A stretch of 27,256 bases of DNA, taken from the NCBI GenBank assembly GCA_965649105.1, contig CBFGJP010000026.1:1-27256 (forward strand), given 5' to 3'. How positions within the stretch are numbered: the stretch's first letter is position 1; the number at the start of each line of letters is the position of its first letter. Both the position numbers and the translations under genes were made by a program. Under the pieces are notes generated by a model, which was given only the letters and a program-made list of their open reading frames with translations, did no database searches and was not told where the DNA came from. This DNA is from JAOAFX01 sp965649105. GTDB taxonomy: Bacteria; Hydrothermota; Tepidihabitantia; SM23-42; JAOAFX01. Below, piece by piece: positions 15,143-22,918 of this stretch.

Positions 15143-16260
15143 AATCCAATCCACCCAAGATACTTGTTATTGATGATGAACCAACGATCTGTGATGCGTG
15201 CTATCAAATTCTCACGGATAGAAATTATTCAGTTGAAATTGCCAACAATGGCCAAGAAGGATTGGAAAAATTTGACTACTTTAAACCCGATATAATATTT
15301 ATTGATTTGAAAATGCCCGGTGTTAGTGGAATGGACGTGCTGAAAGCGGTTGTGGATAAAAAAATGAACACAGTCCCAATTGTAATTACCGGTTATGCCT
15401 CTATTGAAACCGCAGTGGAATCAATGAGAAACGGTGCCTTTGATTTTCTACCCAAACCCTTCGCCGCTGAAGAGTTGATTTTTATTACCGAGCGCGCCCT
15501 TGCAAAAAAGCGAGATCTTGATGAAAAAGATAGGATAGAAAGAGAAAAAGAAATGATGCGGCAAAACTTTATCTCCCTTGTTTCACACGAATTGCGGACA
15601 CCATTGGTTGCAGTTATCCAATATCTTGAAGTTCTTTATGGGGGGATGGCAGGATTGGTTTCGGAACAACAAAAACAGATTATTGAGAGGATGAAGATTC
15701 GACTCAATGAATTACTTGATTTAATCAACCGCTGGCTAAAACTTGCTCGCATAGAGGAATTGAATATTAAAGATAATTTTCAGGAATTCAGTTTACAGCC
15801 GTTGATTGATGAATCTGTGGAAGTGATAAAACCACTGGTTTTAGAGAAAGGAATAAAGATTGAGAAAAATTTCGGAAATGAAGATTATATAATCTACGGT
15901 GAAAGGGATTTATTAAAAGAGGTTTTTGTAAATTTGATAACCAATGGAGTTAAGTATAACCGAAATCAGGGTTCAGTTTTCATAACATTTAGAAAAAACG
16001 GAGATCACTTGGCTATTGAAATAACTGATACAGGGATTGGTATTTCGGAAGACGAGATCAACAGACTTGGAGAAGAATTTTATAGAGTAAAAAGAGAAGG
16101 CGTTGCAAGTGGCTCGGGCTTGGGATTAGCCATTGTAAAGAAAATTCTTGATATCCATAACGGCAAACTTGAGATCAAGAGTAAGTTGAACGAGGGGAGC
16201 ACATTTACGGTTTATTTGCCTCTTTCAGGTAATATAAAAGGGCAAGAAAAAAAGGAGTAA
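15139..16260 (+). CDS. Receiver-histidine kinase hybrid (REC-HisKA-HATPase, soluble)
   Basis: The 373-residue protein starts with a receiver domain (1-120; DD at 12-13, phospho-acceptor D56, K106), followed by a short coiled coil, HisKA with H150 in VSHELRTPL, and an ATPase domain with NGVKYN, DTGIGIS and GSGLGLAI. No membrane helix is seen, so it is a cytoplasmic relay kinase whose activity may be set by phosphorylation of its own receiver. It begins inside the stop of the four-cysteine gene and ends three bases before the double-receiver gene, so the three form one translational unit. A weak AAGGA-type ribosome site precedes ATG. Its input partner may be the small four-cysteine protein, but this is inference. 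Confidence 0.93.
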   Translation: MKSNPPKILVIDDEPTICDACYQILTDRNYSVEIANNGQEGLEKFDYFKPDIIFIDLKMPGVSGMDVLKAVVDKKMNTVPIVITGYASIETAVESMRNGAFDFLPKPFAAEELIFITERALAKKRDLDEKDRIEREKEMMRQNFISLVSHELRTPLVAVIQYLEVLYGGMAGLVSEQQKQIIERMKIRLNELLDLINRWLKLARIEELNIKDNFQEFSLQPLIDESVEVIKPLVLEKGIKIEKNFGNEDYIIYGERDLLKEVFVNLITNGVKYNRNQGSVFITFRKNGDHLAIEITDTGIGISEDEINRLGEEFYRVKREGVASGSGLGLAIVKKILDIHNGKLEIKSKLNEGSTFTVYLPLSGNIKGQEKKE

Positions 16261-16263
16261 ATA

Positions 16264-17055
16264 ATGAAAAAATCAAAAATTTTATTCATCGATGATGATA
16301 AGGATTTTGTTGAAGCAAACAAAATCATTCTCAATAATGCGGGATATGAAGTTATCACGGCAAATGATGGAAAGACCGGAATGCAAAAGGCATTTAGTGA
16401 AAAACCCGATTTGATAATTCTTGATGTTATTTTGCCCGATATCAACGGCTTTTCGGTTTGTCGGGAATTAAAAGAAAATGCCAATTTACAGAATATCCCG
16501 TTGATACTTTTTACCGCTATCGGTGCCCAATCTGGCGGATATCCCGAAAATATCGGTAAACAACACAAGGCCGATGCATATATTGAAAAGCCGGCAAATC
16601 CGAATTTGCTTTTAGAAAAAGTGAATTTCCTTTTAACCACTGCAACACCTAAGCCGAAAACCGAAGGCGAAAGACCTAAGATTCTACTGGTTGATGACGA
16701 TCCCGACTTCCTTGAGGCGACGAAACAGATTTTGCAGGCACATCGTTTTGAGGTGATAACTGCAAAAGATGGAGAAGAGGGTATTCAGAAGGCGAAGATT
16801 GAGAATCCTGATTTGATATTTCTCGATGTGATCATGCCGGGAAAAGATGGCTATACGGTATGTTATGAATTGAGAAAAAATCCGCAGACCAGGCCGATAC
16901 CAATCATTATGCTAACGGCCATCGGACAGCAGTTATCTAATCCAGAATATGCAGTGGATATTGCGATTGACCACCTTGCCGATGATTTTATTGATAAACC
17001 AGTGGATACAACGACCCTTTTAAAAAAAATAGAAAAACATTTATTATTCAGGTAA
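16264..17055 (+). CDS. Tandem receiver protein (REC-REC) without output domain
   Basis: The 263-residue protein is two receiver domains joined by a proline-rich linker (about 128-137). Domain 1 has the acidic triplet at 10-12, acceptor D54 in IILDVILPD and K109 in IEKP. Domain 2 has acidic residues at 144-146, acceptor D188 in IFLDVIMPG and a lysine in FIDKP near 247. Both look phosphorylatable. No DNA-binding, kinase or enzymatic output is present, so it probably acts as a phosphate sink, relay or protein-binding switch downstream of the kinases. GGAG overlaps the stop of the preceding gene and gives a good ribosome site. The 151-bp gap after it separates the signalling genes from Hdr set 2. 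Confidence 0.92.
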   Translation: MKKSKILFIDDDKDFVEANKIILNNAGYEVITANDGKTGMQKAFSEKPDLIILDVILPDINGFSVCRELKENANLQNIPLILFTAIGAQSGGYPENIGKQHKADAYIEKPANPNLLLEKVNFLLTTATPKPKTEGERPKILLVDDDPDFLEATKQILQAHRFEVITAKDGEEGIQKAKIENPDLIFLDVIMPGKDGYTVCYELRKNPQTRPIPIIMLTAIGQQLSNPEYAVDIAIDHLADDFIDKPVDTTTLLKKIEKHLLFR

Positions 17056-17206
17056 AGTTTATGGAGTGCCAGAGACAACGCTTATCTCCTTTATTCCTCT
17101 ACGGATATTTAAAAAAAAGGTAAATGGCTCAAAAAAGGCTCAATAAGTAGGAGAAGGCACAAATGGCAAAAGGGCAAAAAATGGCTTTAAAACCAAAAGG
17201 AGAACT

Positions 17207-17713
17207 ATGAGCGATATTGACCCAAAATTCAAATACAGAGTTGCCCGGGAACCAGGTGGTGAAAAGATAAAATTATGCTTTGCCTGTGGTATCTGTACTG
17301 CAAGTTGTCCGGTACGCGAAATTGATGACCGATACAATCCAAGAAAAATAATAAGAATGATACTTTTAGGTATGAAGGAAAGGGTTCTTCAAAACGATTT
17401 TATCTGGTTTTGTTCAAGTTGTTATGCTTGTACTGAAAGGTGTCCGCAGGGTGTCCGATTTACAGATGTGATGAATGCTATAAGAAATATCGCGGTAAAA
17501 GAAGGTTATGTCCCTAAGGTATTTCTCCAGCAGATTGAGATACTAAGAAAACTCGGTAGACTTTATGAAATTGATGAATTTGATAATAATNNNNNNNNNN
17601 AACGTTCAGCACTTGGACTTCCCAGGGTACCAAAGACAAAGGGATTTACAGAGAAAATAATGGCTATAACCGGTATTGATGAATTCACAAAGCTGAAAAG
17701 CGATGGTAAATAG
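17207..17713 (+). CDS. hdrC: Heterodisulfide reductase subunit C-like protein (interrupted by N gap)
   Basis: This second HdrC has CFACGICTASCP and CSSCYACTERCP, two [4Fe-4S] motifs of the CxxCxxCxxxCP type, with the same DDRYNPRKIIRM helix as the set 1 protein. After LYEIDEFDNN the sequence has ten N (17591-17600), then resumes with RSALGLPRVPK, which lines up with RMGLPEIAKK of the first HdrC. The frame is open on both sides as written, but the true gap length is unknown, so the exact protein length (168 as drawn) is uncertain. AAGGAG precedes ATG by four bases. It is the first gene of Hdr set 2 and passes electrons between HdrA and HdrB. Confidence 0.9.
   Translation: MSDIDPKFKYRVAREPGGEKIKLCFACGICTASCPVREIDDRYNPRKIIRMILLGMKERVLQNDFIWFCSSCYACTERCPQGVRFTDVMNAIRNIAVKEGYVPKVFLQQIEILRKLGRLYEIDEFDNNXXXXRSALGLPRVPKTKGFTEKIMAITGIDEFTKLKSDGK
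17591..17600. other. Assembly gap (10 N) inside hdrC
   Basis: Ten N characters interrupt the C-terminal part of the set 2 hdrC. This is a scaffold or contig join and marks the window as an assembly product, probably from a metagenome. The linkage between the signalling block and Hdr set 2 therefore rests on this join being correct. Confidence 0.97.
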
Positions 17714-17851
17714 ACAGGGGAGTGAGTTTTGGGATCGACAATTCAAAATAGGAAATTTCATACAAGAACTACAATGGTTAAAGAACTAAAAACCGGATTG
17801 GGCATTGTCTATGAGTTGGACAGGTGTTATTGAAACAATAAGCGAGGTGTT

Positions 17852-18736
17852 ATGAAGTATGCATTTTTCCCCGGATGCACCGTGTTGGGTCGAGGAAGAA
17901 ATTATGAAATGTCGGCCAGGGCAGTTGCATCAGTTCTGGGCATTGAACTTGTTGACATTGATGACTTTGAATGTTGCGGATTCCCGCTTAAATCGGTCCA
18001 TTATGATACATATTTTCTAATGGCCGCACGAAACATCCTTGTTGGCGAAGAGAAAGGTCTCGACATCTGCACGCTTTGTAGTGCCTGCACCGGCTCGTTG
18101 AGTGAAGTCAATAAACACCTCAATGAAGATTTTGAACAAAGGACAAAGATTGTAGCACAATTGAAAAAAAGTGGTATTGCATTGAAGATCGGCAAGCCGG
18201 TTAAAGTAAAACACTTTGTTAAAATTCTATATGAAGGGATTGGTCTGGAAAAGATAGAAAAGAGTATAAAGAAAAAATTGGCAAATCTCTCTCTGGCACC
18301 GCATTATGGATGTCATTATTTGAAACCTTCCGACATTTATGAAAATGCAGAAGACCCGGAAAGTCCTAAGTCATTGGATAAATTGATTGCAATCACCGGT
18401 GCAAATGTGATAAATTACCTGGAGAAATTAAGGTGCTGTGGGGCGGGTATTCTGGCAGTAAATGAAGATACTGCATATTCTTTAACCCGTCCGAAATTGA
18501 AAGAACTCTCAAGAAATTCAGTAGATGCAATGGTCTTGATGTGTCCTTTTTGCAGTGTGATGTATGATGATAATCAAAAGAAGATTGAGCAGAAATTTCA
18601 GGAATTATATAATCTTCCTGTTCTTTATTATCCACAGGTTTTGGGGCTGGCAATGGGATTGGAACCGAAAACATTGGGACTCCAAATGAACAGGGTATCA
18701 ACGAAAGCGATTTTGGATAAGGTGAAAACAGTATAG
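17852..18736 (+). CDS. hdrB: Heterodisulfide reductase subunit B-like protein (two CCG domains)
   Basis: The 294-residue product has both CCG motifs. The first is C9-X31-CC-X33-CxxC. The second starts at HYGCHY, with X40-CC-X34-CPFC, like the set 1 HdrB. It should bind the non-cubane [4Fe-4S] clusters that perform two-electron reduction of a disulfide-like substrate; the substrate is unknown. GAGGTG precedes ATG by two bases. Unlike set 1, where hdrC and hdrB overlap, here 138 bases separate them; that spacer contains no convincing gene, only a 19-codon frame at 17773. The conserved CCG ligands indicate a functional protein and not a decayed copy. Confidence 0.93.
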   Translation: MKYAFFPGCTVLGRGRNYEMSARAVASVLGIELVDIDDFECCGFPLKSVHYDTYFLMAARNILVGEEKGLDICTLCSACTGSLSEVNKHLNEDFEQRTKIVAQLKKSGIALKIGKPVKVKHFVKILYEGIGLEKIEKSIKKKLANLSLAPHYGCHYLKPSDIYENAEDPESPKSLDKLIAITGANVINYLEKLRCCGAGILAVNEDTAYSLTRPKLKELSRNSVDAMVLMCPFCSVMYDDNQKKIEQKFQELYNLPVLYYPQVLGLAMGLEPKTLGLQMNRVSTKAILDKVKTV

Positions 18737-18892
18737 ACACAGGATGCAAGAAGCAGGGTATTTCCTCAATTCAATGAAATCGAACATTATAATTCCGAAT
18801 TTTATAGTTGTTAGGTTGGGTTGCGACTTTATTTTGAACAGATTTTTTGAAAAAAACAGCATCTCAAACCAAACCTTTAAACTATTTTAACT

Positions 18893-21800
18893 ATGAATAA
18901 CAGAGTTGGCGCAGTTCTTGTAATTGGTGGCGGCATCGGTGGTGTCCAGGCAGCATTGGATCTCGCGGATTCGGGATTTAAGGTTTATTTACTTGAAAAA
19001 ACTCCCAGTATCGGTGGGGTGATGGCACAACTTGATAAGACCTTCCCGACCAATGACTGCTCAATGTGTATACTGGCTCCAAAACTTGTAAACGCGGGTA
19101 GACATCCCAATATTGAATTGATAACATACGCCGAACTCGAAGGCATTACGGGTGAGCCCGGTTATTTCTCGGTTCGTATTTTGAAAAAGTCGCCTTTTGT
19201 TGATTGGGATAAATGTAATGGATGTGGTGTCTGCTGGGGAAAGTGTCCGATAAAGGTTGATTCTGATTTTGAATGTGGTATTGGAAAGAGAAAGGCAATA
19301 TATGTTCCGTTTCCTCAGGCTGTTCCCAACAAGGCAGTGATTGATAAGGAGCGATGCACATATTTTGTAAAATGTGGTAAATGCCGTGTGTGTCAGATTC
19401 TGTGCCCGACAAAGGCAGTTGATTTTAATATGCCCGACAAGAAAATTGATATCAATGTTGGTAGTATTATCATCGCTACTGGTTTAAAAACATTTGATCC
19501 TCATATAAAAACAATCTTTGGTTATGGTAAATATGCAAATGTGATAAAGTCTATTGAACTGGAAAGAATTTTGAATGCCTCTGGTCCATTTCAGGGACAT
19601 TTAATAAGGCCTTCAGATAAAGAAGAACCGCGAAAGGTTGCATTCATTCAATGTGTTGGTTCCCGGGATACAAAGTCCAAAAGTGCATATTGTTCTTCGG
19701 TTTGTTGTGTCTATGCAATAAAAGAGGCAATTTTGATGAAGGAACATAATCGTACTCTTGACTGCACGATATTTTATATGGATATGAGAACATTTGGTAA
19801 GGGCTTTGAGGCGTATTTTAAACGGGCAAAAGAACAATACGGAATAAAATTTAAGCGGGCAATGATCGGTGAAATTACTGAGCTGGCTAATAGTAAAAAC
19901 CTTTTATTGAAATATGAAGATGAAGATGGAAAATTAAATAAAGAGGAATTTGATATGGTTGTTCTATCGGTTGGATTGAAGCCCGATGAGAATGTAAAAA
20001 GACTTGCGGAAATTTTAAATTTAGAATTGTCCGATTTTAATTTTATTAAATCCTTGCCTTTTTCTCCAGTTGAAACAGCCCATCCCGGTATATTTGTATG
20101 CGGCACTGCATCTGCACCTAAAGATATCCCGGAAACTGTTACTGAAGCGAGTGCATCGGCACAAAAGGCGATAGAATTGATAAAAGAGGAGCGAAACAAA
20201 CTAACCAGACAGGTTCAATATCCTGAAGAAATTGATTTTGCGAATGAACAACCGCGCATTGGTGTCTTTGTCTGCCATTGTGGTATAAATATTGCCGGGA
20301 CAGTAAAAGTAACTGAAGTTGTTGAATATGCAAAAAAATTGCCTAATGTAGTATATGCTGAAAACAATTTGTATTCATGCTCGGATGATTCCCAGCAGCA
20401 TGTTAAAGAGATGATTGAAAAATATAAACTCAACAGGGTGGTGGTTGCCGCCTGTACACCAAGGACACATGAGCCATTATTCCAGGAGACGATAAGAGAG
20501 AAGGGACTGAATAAATTCCTTTTAGAATTTACCAACATTAGAGACCAGTGTTCCTGGGTTCATTCTCAGGAACCGGAACAGGCAACAGAAAAGGCGAAGG
20601 ATTTAGTGAGAATGGCATGTGCCCGGGCAAATCATTTGGAACCGCTACCCACGATTACGATTCCGGTTATACAAAGCGGATTGGTGATCGGTGGTGGCAT
20701 CAGCGGCATGAACGCAGCGGTGAGCCTTGCAAAACAGGGATATCGAGTTTATCTTGTTGAACAATCATCGGATCTGGGTGGAAATGCAAGGCACATTCAC
20801 AAGACAATTGATGGGAAAAATGTCAGAGAATATCTTGACTTATTGATAAAAAATGTGGAAGCCAATCCGAATATTAAAATATATAAGAGTAGCAAAATTG
20901 AATCGGTGGCGGGATATATTGGCAATTTCCGCACAAGGATAAAAACAAATAAAAAAGAGAAACAAGAGTTGGTTGAGATTGAACATGGGGTAATAATCGT
21001 TGCCACGGGTGCCCGGGAATACAAGCCAGTTGATTATCTCTACGGCAAGGATTCAAGAGTAATCACCCAGCGGGAACTTGAAGAAAAGATATTCAACCAT
21101 TTAAACGTTCAACCATTCAACCATAAAACAATAGTGATGATTCAGTGTGTTGGGTCCCGCGATAACGAAAGAAAATATTGTAGTCGTATTTGTTGTTCAC
21201 AGGCAATTAAAAATGCCCTGCTTATCAAACAGCAACAACCCCAAGCCGAGGTAGTTATATTTTATAAAGATATAAGAACTTATGGAATCAACGAAGTATT
21301 TTATCAAAAGGCAAGGGATGCCGGTGTGGTATTTGTAAGATATGATGACGAATATAAACCTGAGATTTCTCTGCGTGATGGTGCACTTTTTGTTAAGGCA
21401 AAAGAGCCAATACTCAATGAGGAAATTGAGTTACCTGCAGATTTGGTTGTGCTTTCTCCAGGCGTGGTTCCGGATGAAACAAATAAGGAGATCGCTCAGT
21501 TATTAAAAATTCCATTAAATGAAGATGGCTTTTTCCTTGAGGCCCATATGAAACTTCGGCCGGTTGATTTTGCTACCGACGGAATATTCATCTGTGGAAT
21601 GGCACATGCTCCTAAAACGATAGACGAATCGATCGCCCAGGCACAGGCAGCATCAGCACGTGCCGGGATTGTTCTTTCTAAAGACACAATAGAAGTTCTG
21701 CCGGCGGTTGCTGAAGTTAATGGTGAAAAATGCATTGGTTGTGGCATATGTGAAAAATTATGTGCATACCAGGCACACGAGTTAAAGAAGACAGAAAAAG

Positions 21801-21931
21801 GTTATCGTTCAGAAGTCATTTCTGCTTATTGTAAAGGTTGTGGTAGTTGTGCGGCATCCTGTCCTCAGCAGGCAATAACGATGAAACATTTTACAAATGA
21901 ACAGATAATGGCAATGGTGGAAGCATTATGA
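18893..21931 (+). CDS. hdrA: Double-module HdrA (two HdrA flavin units in one chain), copy 1
   Basis: At 1,012 residues this is about 1.5 times a normal HdrA. Module 1 (about 1-440) has the FAD loop GGGIGG (12-17), TNDCSMC (C56, C59), ferredoxin cysteines 108-118, a second cluster region 155-171, and QCVGSRD with YCSSVCC (254-272). Module 2 (about 453-1012) has the HdrA N-terminal domain (CHC 461-463, C496, C521 in ACTPRTHEP, C553 in RDQCSW), a second FAD loop GGGISG (600-605), QCVGSRD with YCSRICC (752-768), and two C-terminal clusters (947-957 and 980-990). The chain should carry two FADs and many [4Fe-4S] clusters. Double HdrA proteins are known from sulfate reducers and other anaerobes and are linked to electron bifurcation or confurcation. 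No strong Shine-Dalgarno precedes ATG. Its stop overlaps the next ORF by four bases. Confidence 0.92.
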   Translation: MNNRVGAVLVIGGGIGGVQAALDLADSGFKVYLLEKTPSIGGVMAQLDKTFPTNDCSMCILAPKLVNAGRHPNIELITYAELEGITGEPGYFSVRILKKSPFVDWDKCNGCGVCWGKCPIKVDSDFECGIGKRKAIYVPFPQAVPNKAVIDKERCTYFVKCGKCRVCQILCPTKAVDFNMPDKKIDINVGSIIIATGLKTFDPHIKTIFGYGKYANVIKSIELERILNASGPFQGHLIRPSDKEEPRKVAFIQCVGSRDTKSKSAYCSSVCCVYAIKEAILMKEHNRTLDCTIFYMDMRTFGKGFEAYFKRAKEQYGIKFKRAMIGEITELANSKNLLLKYEDEDGKLNKEEFDMVVLSVGLKPDENVKRLAEILNLELSDFNFIKSLPFSPVETAHPGIFVCGTASAPKDIPETVTEASASAQKAIELIKEERNKLTRQVQYPEEIDFANEQPRIGVFVCHCGINIAGTVKVTEVVEYAKKLPNVVYAENNLYSCSDDSQQHVKEMIEKYKLNRVVVAACTPRTHEPLFQETIREKGLNKFLLEFTNIRDQCSWVHSQEPEQATEKAKDLVRMACARANHLEPLPTITIPVIQSGLVIGGGISGMNAAVSLAKQGYRVYLVEQSSDLGGNARHIHKTIDGKNVREYLDLLIKNVEANPNIKIYKSSKIESVAGYIGNFRTRIKTNKKEKQELVEIEHGVIIVATGAREYKPVDYLYGKDSRVITQRELEEKIFNHLNVQPFNHKTIVMIQCVGSRDNERKYCSRICCSQAIKNALLIKQQQPQAEVVIFYKDIRTYGINEVFYQKARDAGVVFVRYDDEYKPEISLRDGALFVKAKEPILNEEIELPADLVVLSPGVVPDETNKEIAQLLKIPLNEDGFFLEAHMKLRPVDFATDGIFICGMAHAPKTIDESIAQAQAASARAGIVLSKDTIEVLPAVAEVNGEKCIGCGICEKLCAYQAHELKKTEKGYRSEVISAYCKGCGSCAASCPQQAITMKHFTNEQIMAMVEAL
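21092..21123 (+). repeat. Four-unit octamer array inside hdrA copy 1
   Basis: Four consecutive 8-base units lie in the coding sequence: TTCAACCA at 21092, a variant TTTAAACG at 21100, then TTCAACCA at 21108 and at 21116. They encode a loop between LEEKI and KTIVMIQCVGSRD (about residues 734-744). Because 8 is not a multiple of 3, loss or gain of one unit would shift the frame. The matching position in hdrA copy 2 also has four degenerate units. Confidence 0.8.
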
Positions 21932-22100
21932 TTAAGAATTCTATATTCGAAATGCTAAATTCCAAGCAAACAGTCAAAGATGGGTCAAAGGTTTGGGTTG
22001 GAAAACAGGATTTGATTTTGGCAGTGGGTTTAGTAAATTGTTTTGTTAATAAAACCTGCGAACCATATCCTATTCCATTTCTTAACCTAAACCAATATCC
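21902..22100 (+). repeat. 199-bp near-identical direct repeat, copy 1
   Basis: This block spans the last codons of hdrA copy 1 and most of the following short ORF. It is identical to 25904-26102 except at three bases (22058, 22074, 22083), an offset of exactly 4,002 bp. Flanking hdrA and mvhD DNA is clearly more diverged. GGTTTGGGTT (21990-21999) can pair with AACCTAAACC (22084-22093), a 10-bp helix with one G-U, ending 30 bases before the mvhD start. Confidence 0.95.
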
Positions 22101-22131
22101 TCTGAAATTAAAAAGTGGTTACTATGTCTGA
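21928..22131 (+). CDS. Short ORF between hdrA and mvhD, copy 1 (function unknown, coding status uncertain)
   Basis: The 67-residue frame begins on an ATGA overlap with the hdrA stop and runs eight bases into mvhD, so it would be translationally linked to both. I do not recognise the protein and see no membrane helix, metal site or domain. A matching frame lies at 25930, and the first 57 codons differ from it by only three bases: two silent and one Cys-to-Tyr (codon 44). The last residues differ completely, yet both frames stay open and end at the same place relative to mvhD. The near-identity extends to silent sites, which suggests recent DNA exchange or an RNA-level role more than protein conservation. 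It could be a coupling leader, not a protein gene. Confidence 0.4.
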   Translation: MIKNSIFEMLNSKQTVKDGSKVWVGKQDLILAVGLVNCFVNKTCEPYPIPFLNLNQYPLKLKSGYYV

Positions 22132-22882
22132 ATTTCAACCCAGAATCCTCGGTTTTCTATGCAATTGGTGTTCTTATGCTGGTGCTGATCTGGCAGGTGT
22201 ATCAAGGATTCAGTATCGTCCGAATATCCGGGTGATAAGGGTGATGTGTTCAGGAAGGGTTGACCCAATGTTTATTGTAAATGCTTTTTTGAAAAAAATA
22301 GATGGTGTCATGGTTTTGGGCTGTCATTTCGGCGATTGTCATTATCTCAATGGAAATTATAACGCAGAAAAAAGGATCGTTGCAACCCAGAATCTTCTTT
22401 CATATACTGCAGTTGAAAAAGAAAGATTGTATCTTGATTGGGTTTCAGCCGCAGAGGGTGAAAGGTTTGCGAGTCTTGTTAACTCATTTGTTGATAGAAT
22501 AAGAAGTTTGGGTCCGATAAAAATAACCGAAGATGCCGAGGATATGTTACTATCGGTTAGAGATGTTCTTCAGGGTGAAAGGTTTAGACACCTTACCGGT
22601 GTTGAATATCAAGTAACCGAAATAGGTAATGTGTATGGTGAAAGAATATCTCTTGAAGATTACGAGAAAAAACTTGGGCAGATATTATTTGAAGAATATA
22701 TAAAGGCGCGGATATTAAGGATTTTAAAAACCGACAACCTGCCTGTTTCTCAGATTGCTTGGAAATTAAAGATTACACCGGATATTGTATTCAAGTGCAT
22801 ATGTTCCCTACAGGAAAAAGGTGATTTATCAATGATGGAGATAAAGAATGGGTATCCGATATACACGACTAAGAAGTTCTAA
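22124..22882 (+). CDS. mvhD: MvhD-like [2Fe-2S] protein with C-terminal winged-helix-like extension
   Basis: MvhD transfers electrons from a hydrogenase or other dehydrogenase to HdrA. Residues 1-135 hold the full family pattern: CNWCSYAGADLAG (C13, C16), RVMCSGRVDP (C42) and LGCHFGDCHY (C67, C72). ATG at 22124 is chosen because the protein then starts like the second MvhD; an in-frame GTG exists at 22115. After the point where MvhD2 ends (LGPIK), this protein continues for about 115 residues. The last 60 (IKARILRILKTDNLPVSQIA...GYPIYTTKK) look like a winged-helix DNA-binding fold by pattern. The extension may be a regulatory or docking domain; its function is unknown. The start overlaps the short ORF. 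Confidence 0.88.
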   Translation: MSEFQPRILGFLCNWCSYAGADLAGVSRIQYRPNIRVIRVMCSGRVDPMFIVNAFLKKIDGVMVLGCHFGDCHYLNGNYNAEKRIVATQNLLSYTAVEKERLYLDWVSAAEGERFASLVNSFVDRIRSLGPIKITEDAEDMLLSVRDVLQGERFRHLTGVEYQVTEIGNVYGERISLEDYEKKLGQILFEEYIKARILRILKTDNLPVSQIAWKLKITPDIVFKCICSLQEKGDLSMMEIKNGYPIYTTKKF

Positions 22883-22918
22883 TTTAGCAATCCAGAGTTC
22901 TATCGTTAATGGGTTGAT

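Noticed and set aside
17126..17139. Possible second sigma-54 element before hdrC set 2 (GG-N10-GC in TGGCTC...AGGCT)
   Set aside because: GG and GC have the right 10-base spacing, but the flanking bases match the consensus poorly and the local sequence is a low-complexity mix of similar short words, so a chance match is likely.
17591..17600. Frameshift or pseudogene in set 2 hdrC
   Set aside because: The break is a run of N, an assembly gap. Coding on both sides is in frame as drawn and matches the set 1 hdrC, so there is no evidence of a real lesion.
17773..17832. 19-codon ORF between hdrC and hdrB of set 2
   Set aside because: Too short, no ribosome-binding site, no counterpart in set 1 where hdrC and hdrB overlap.
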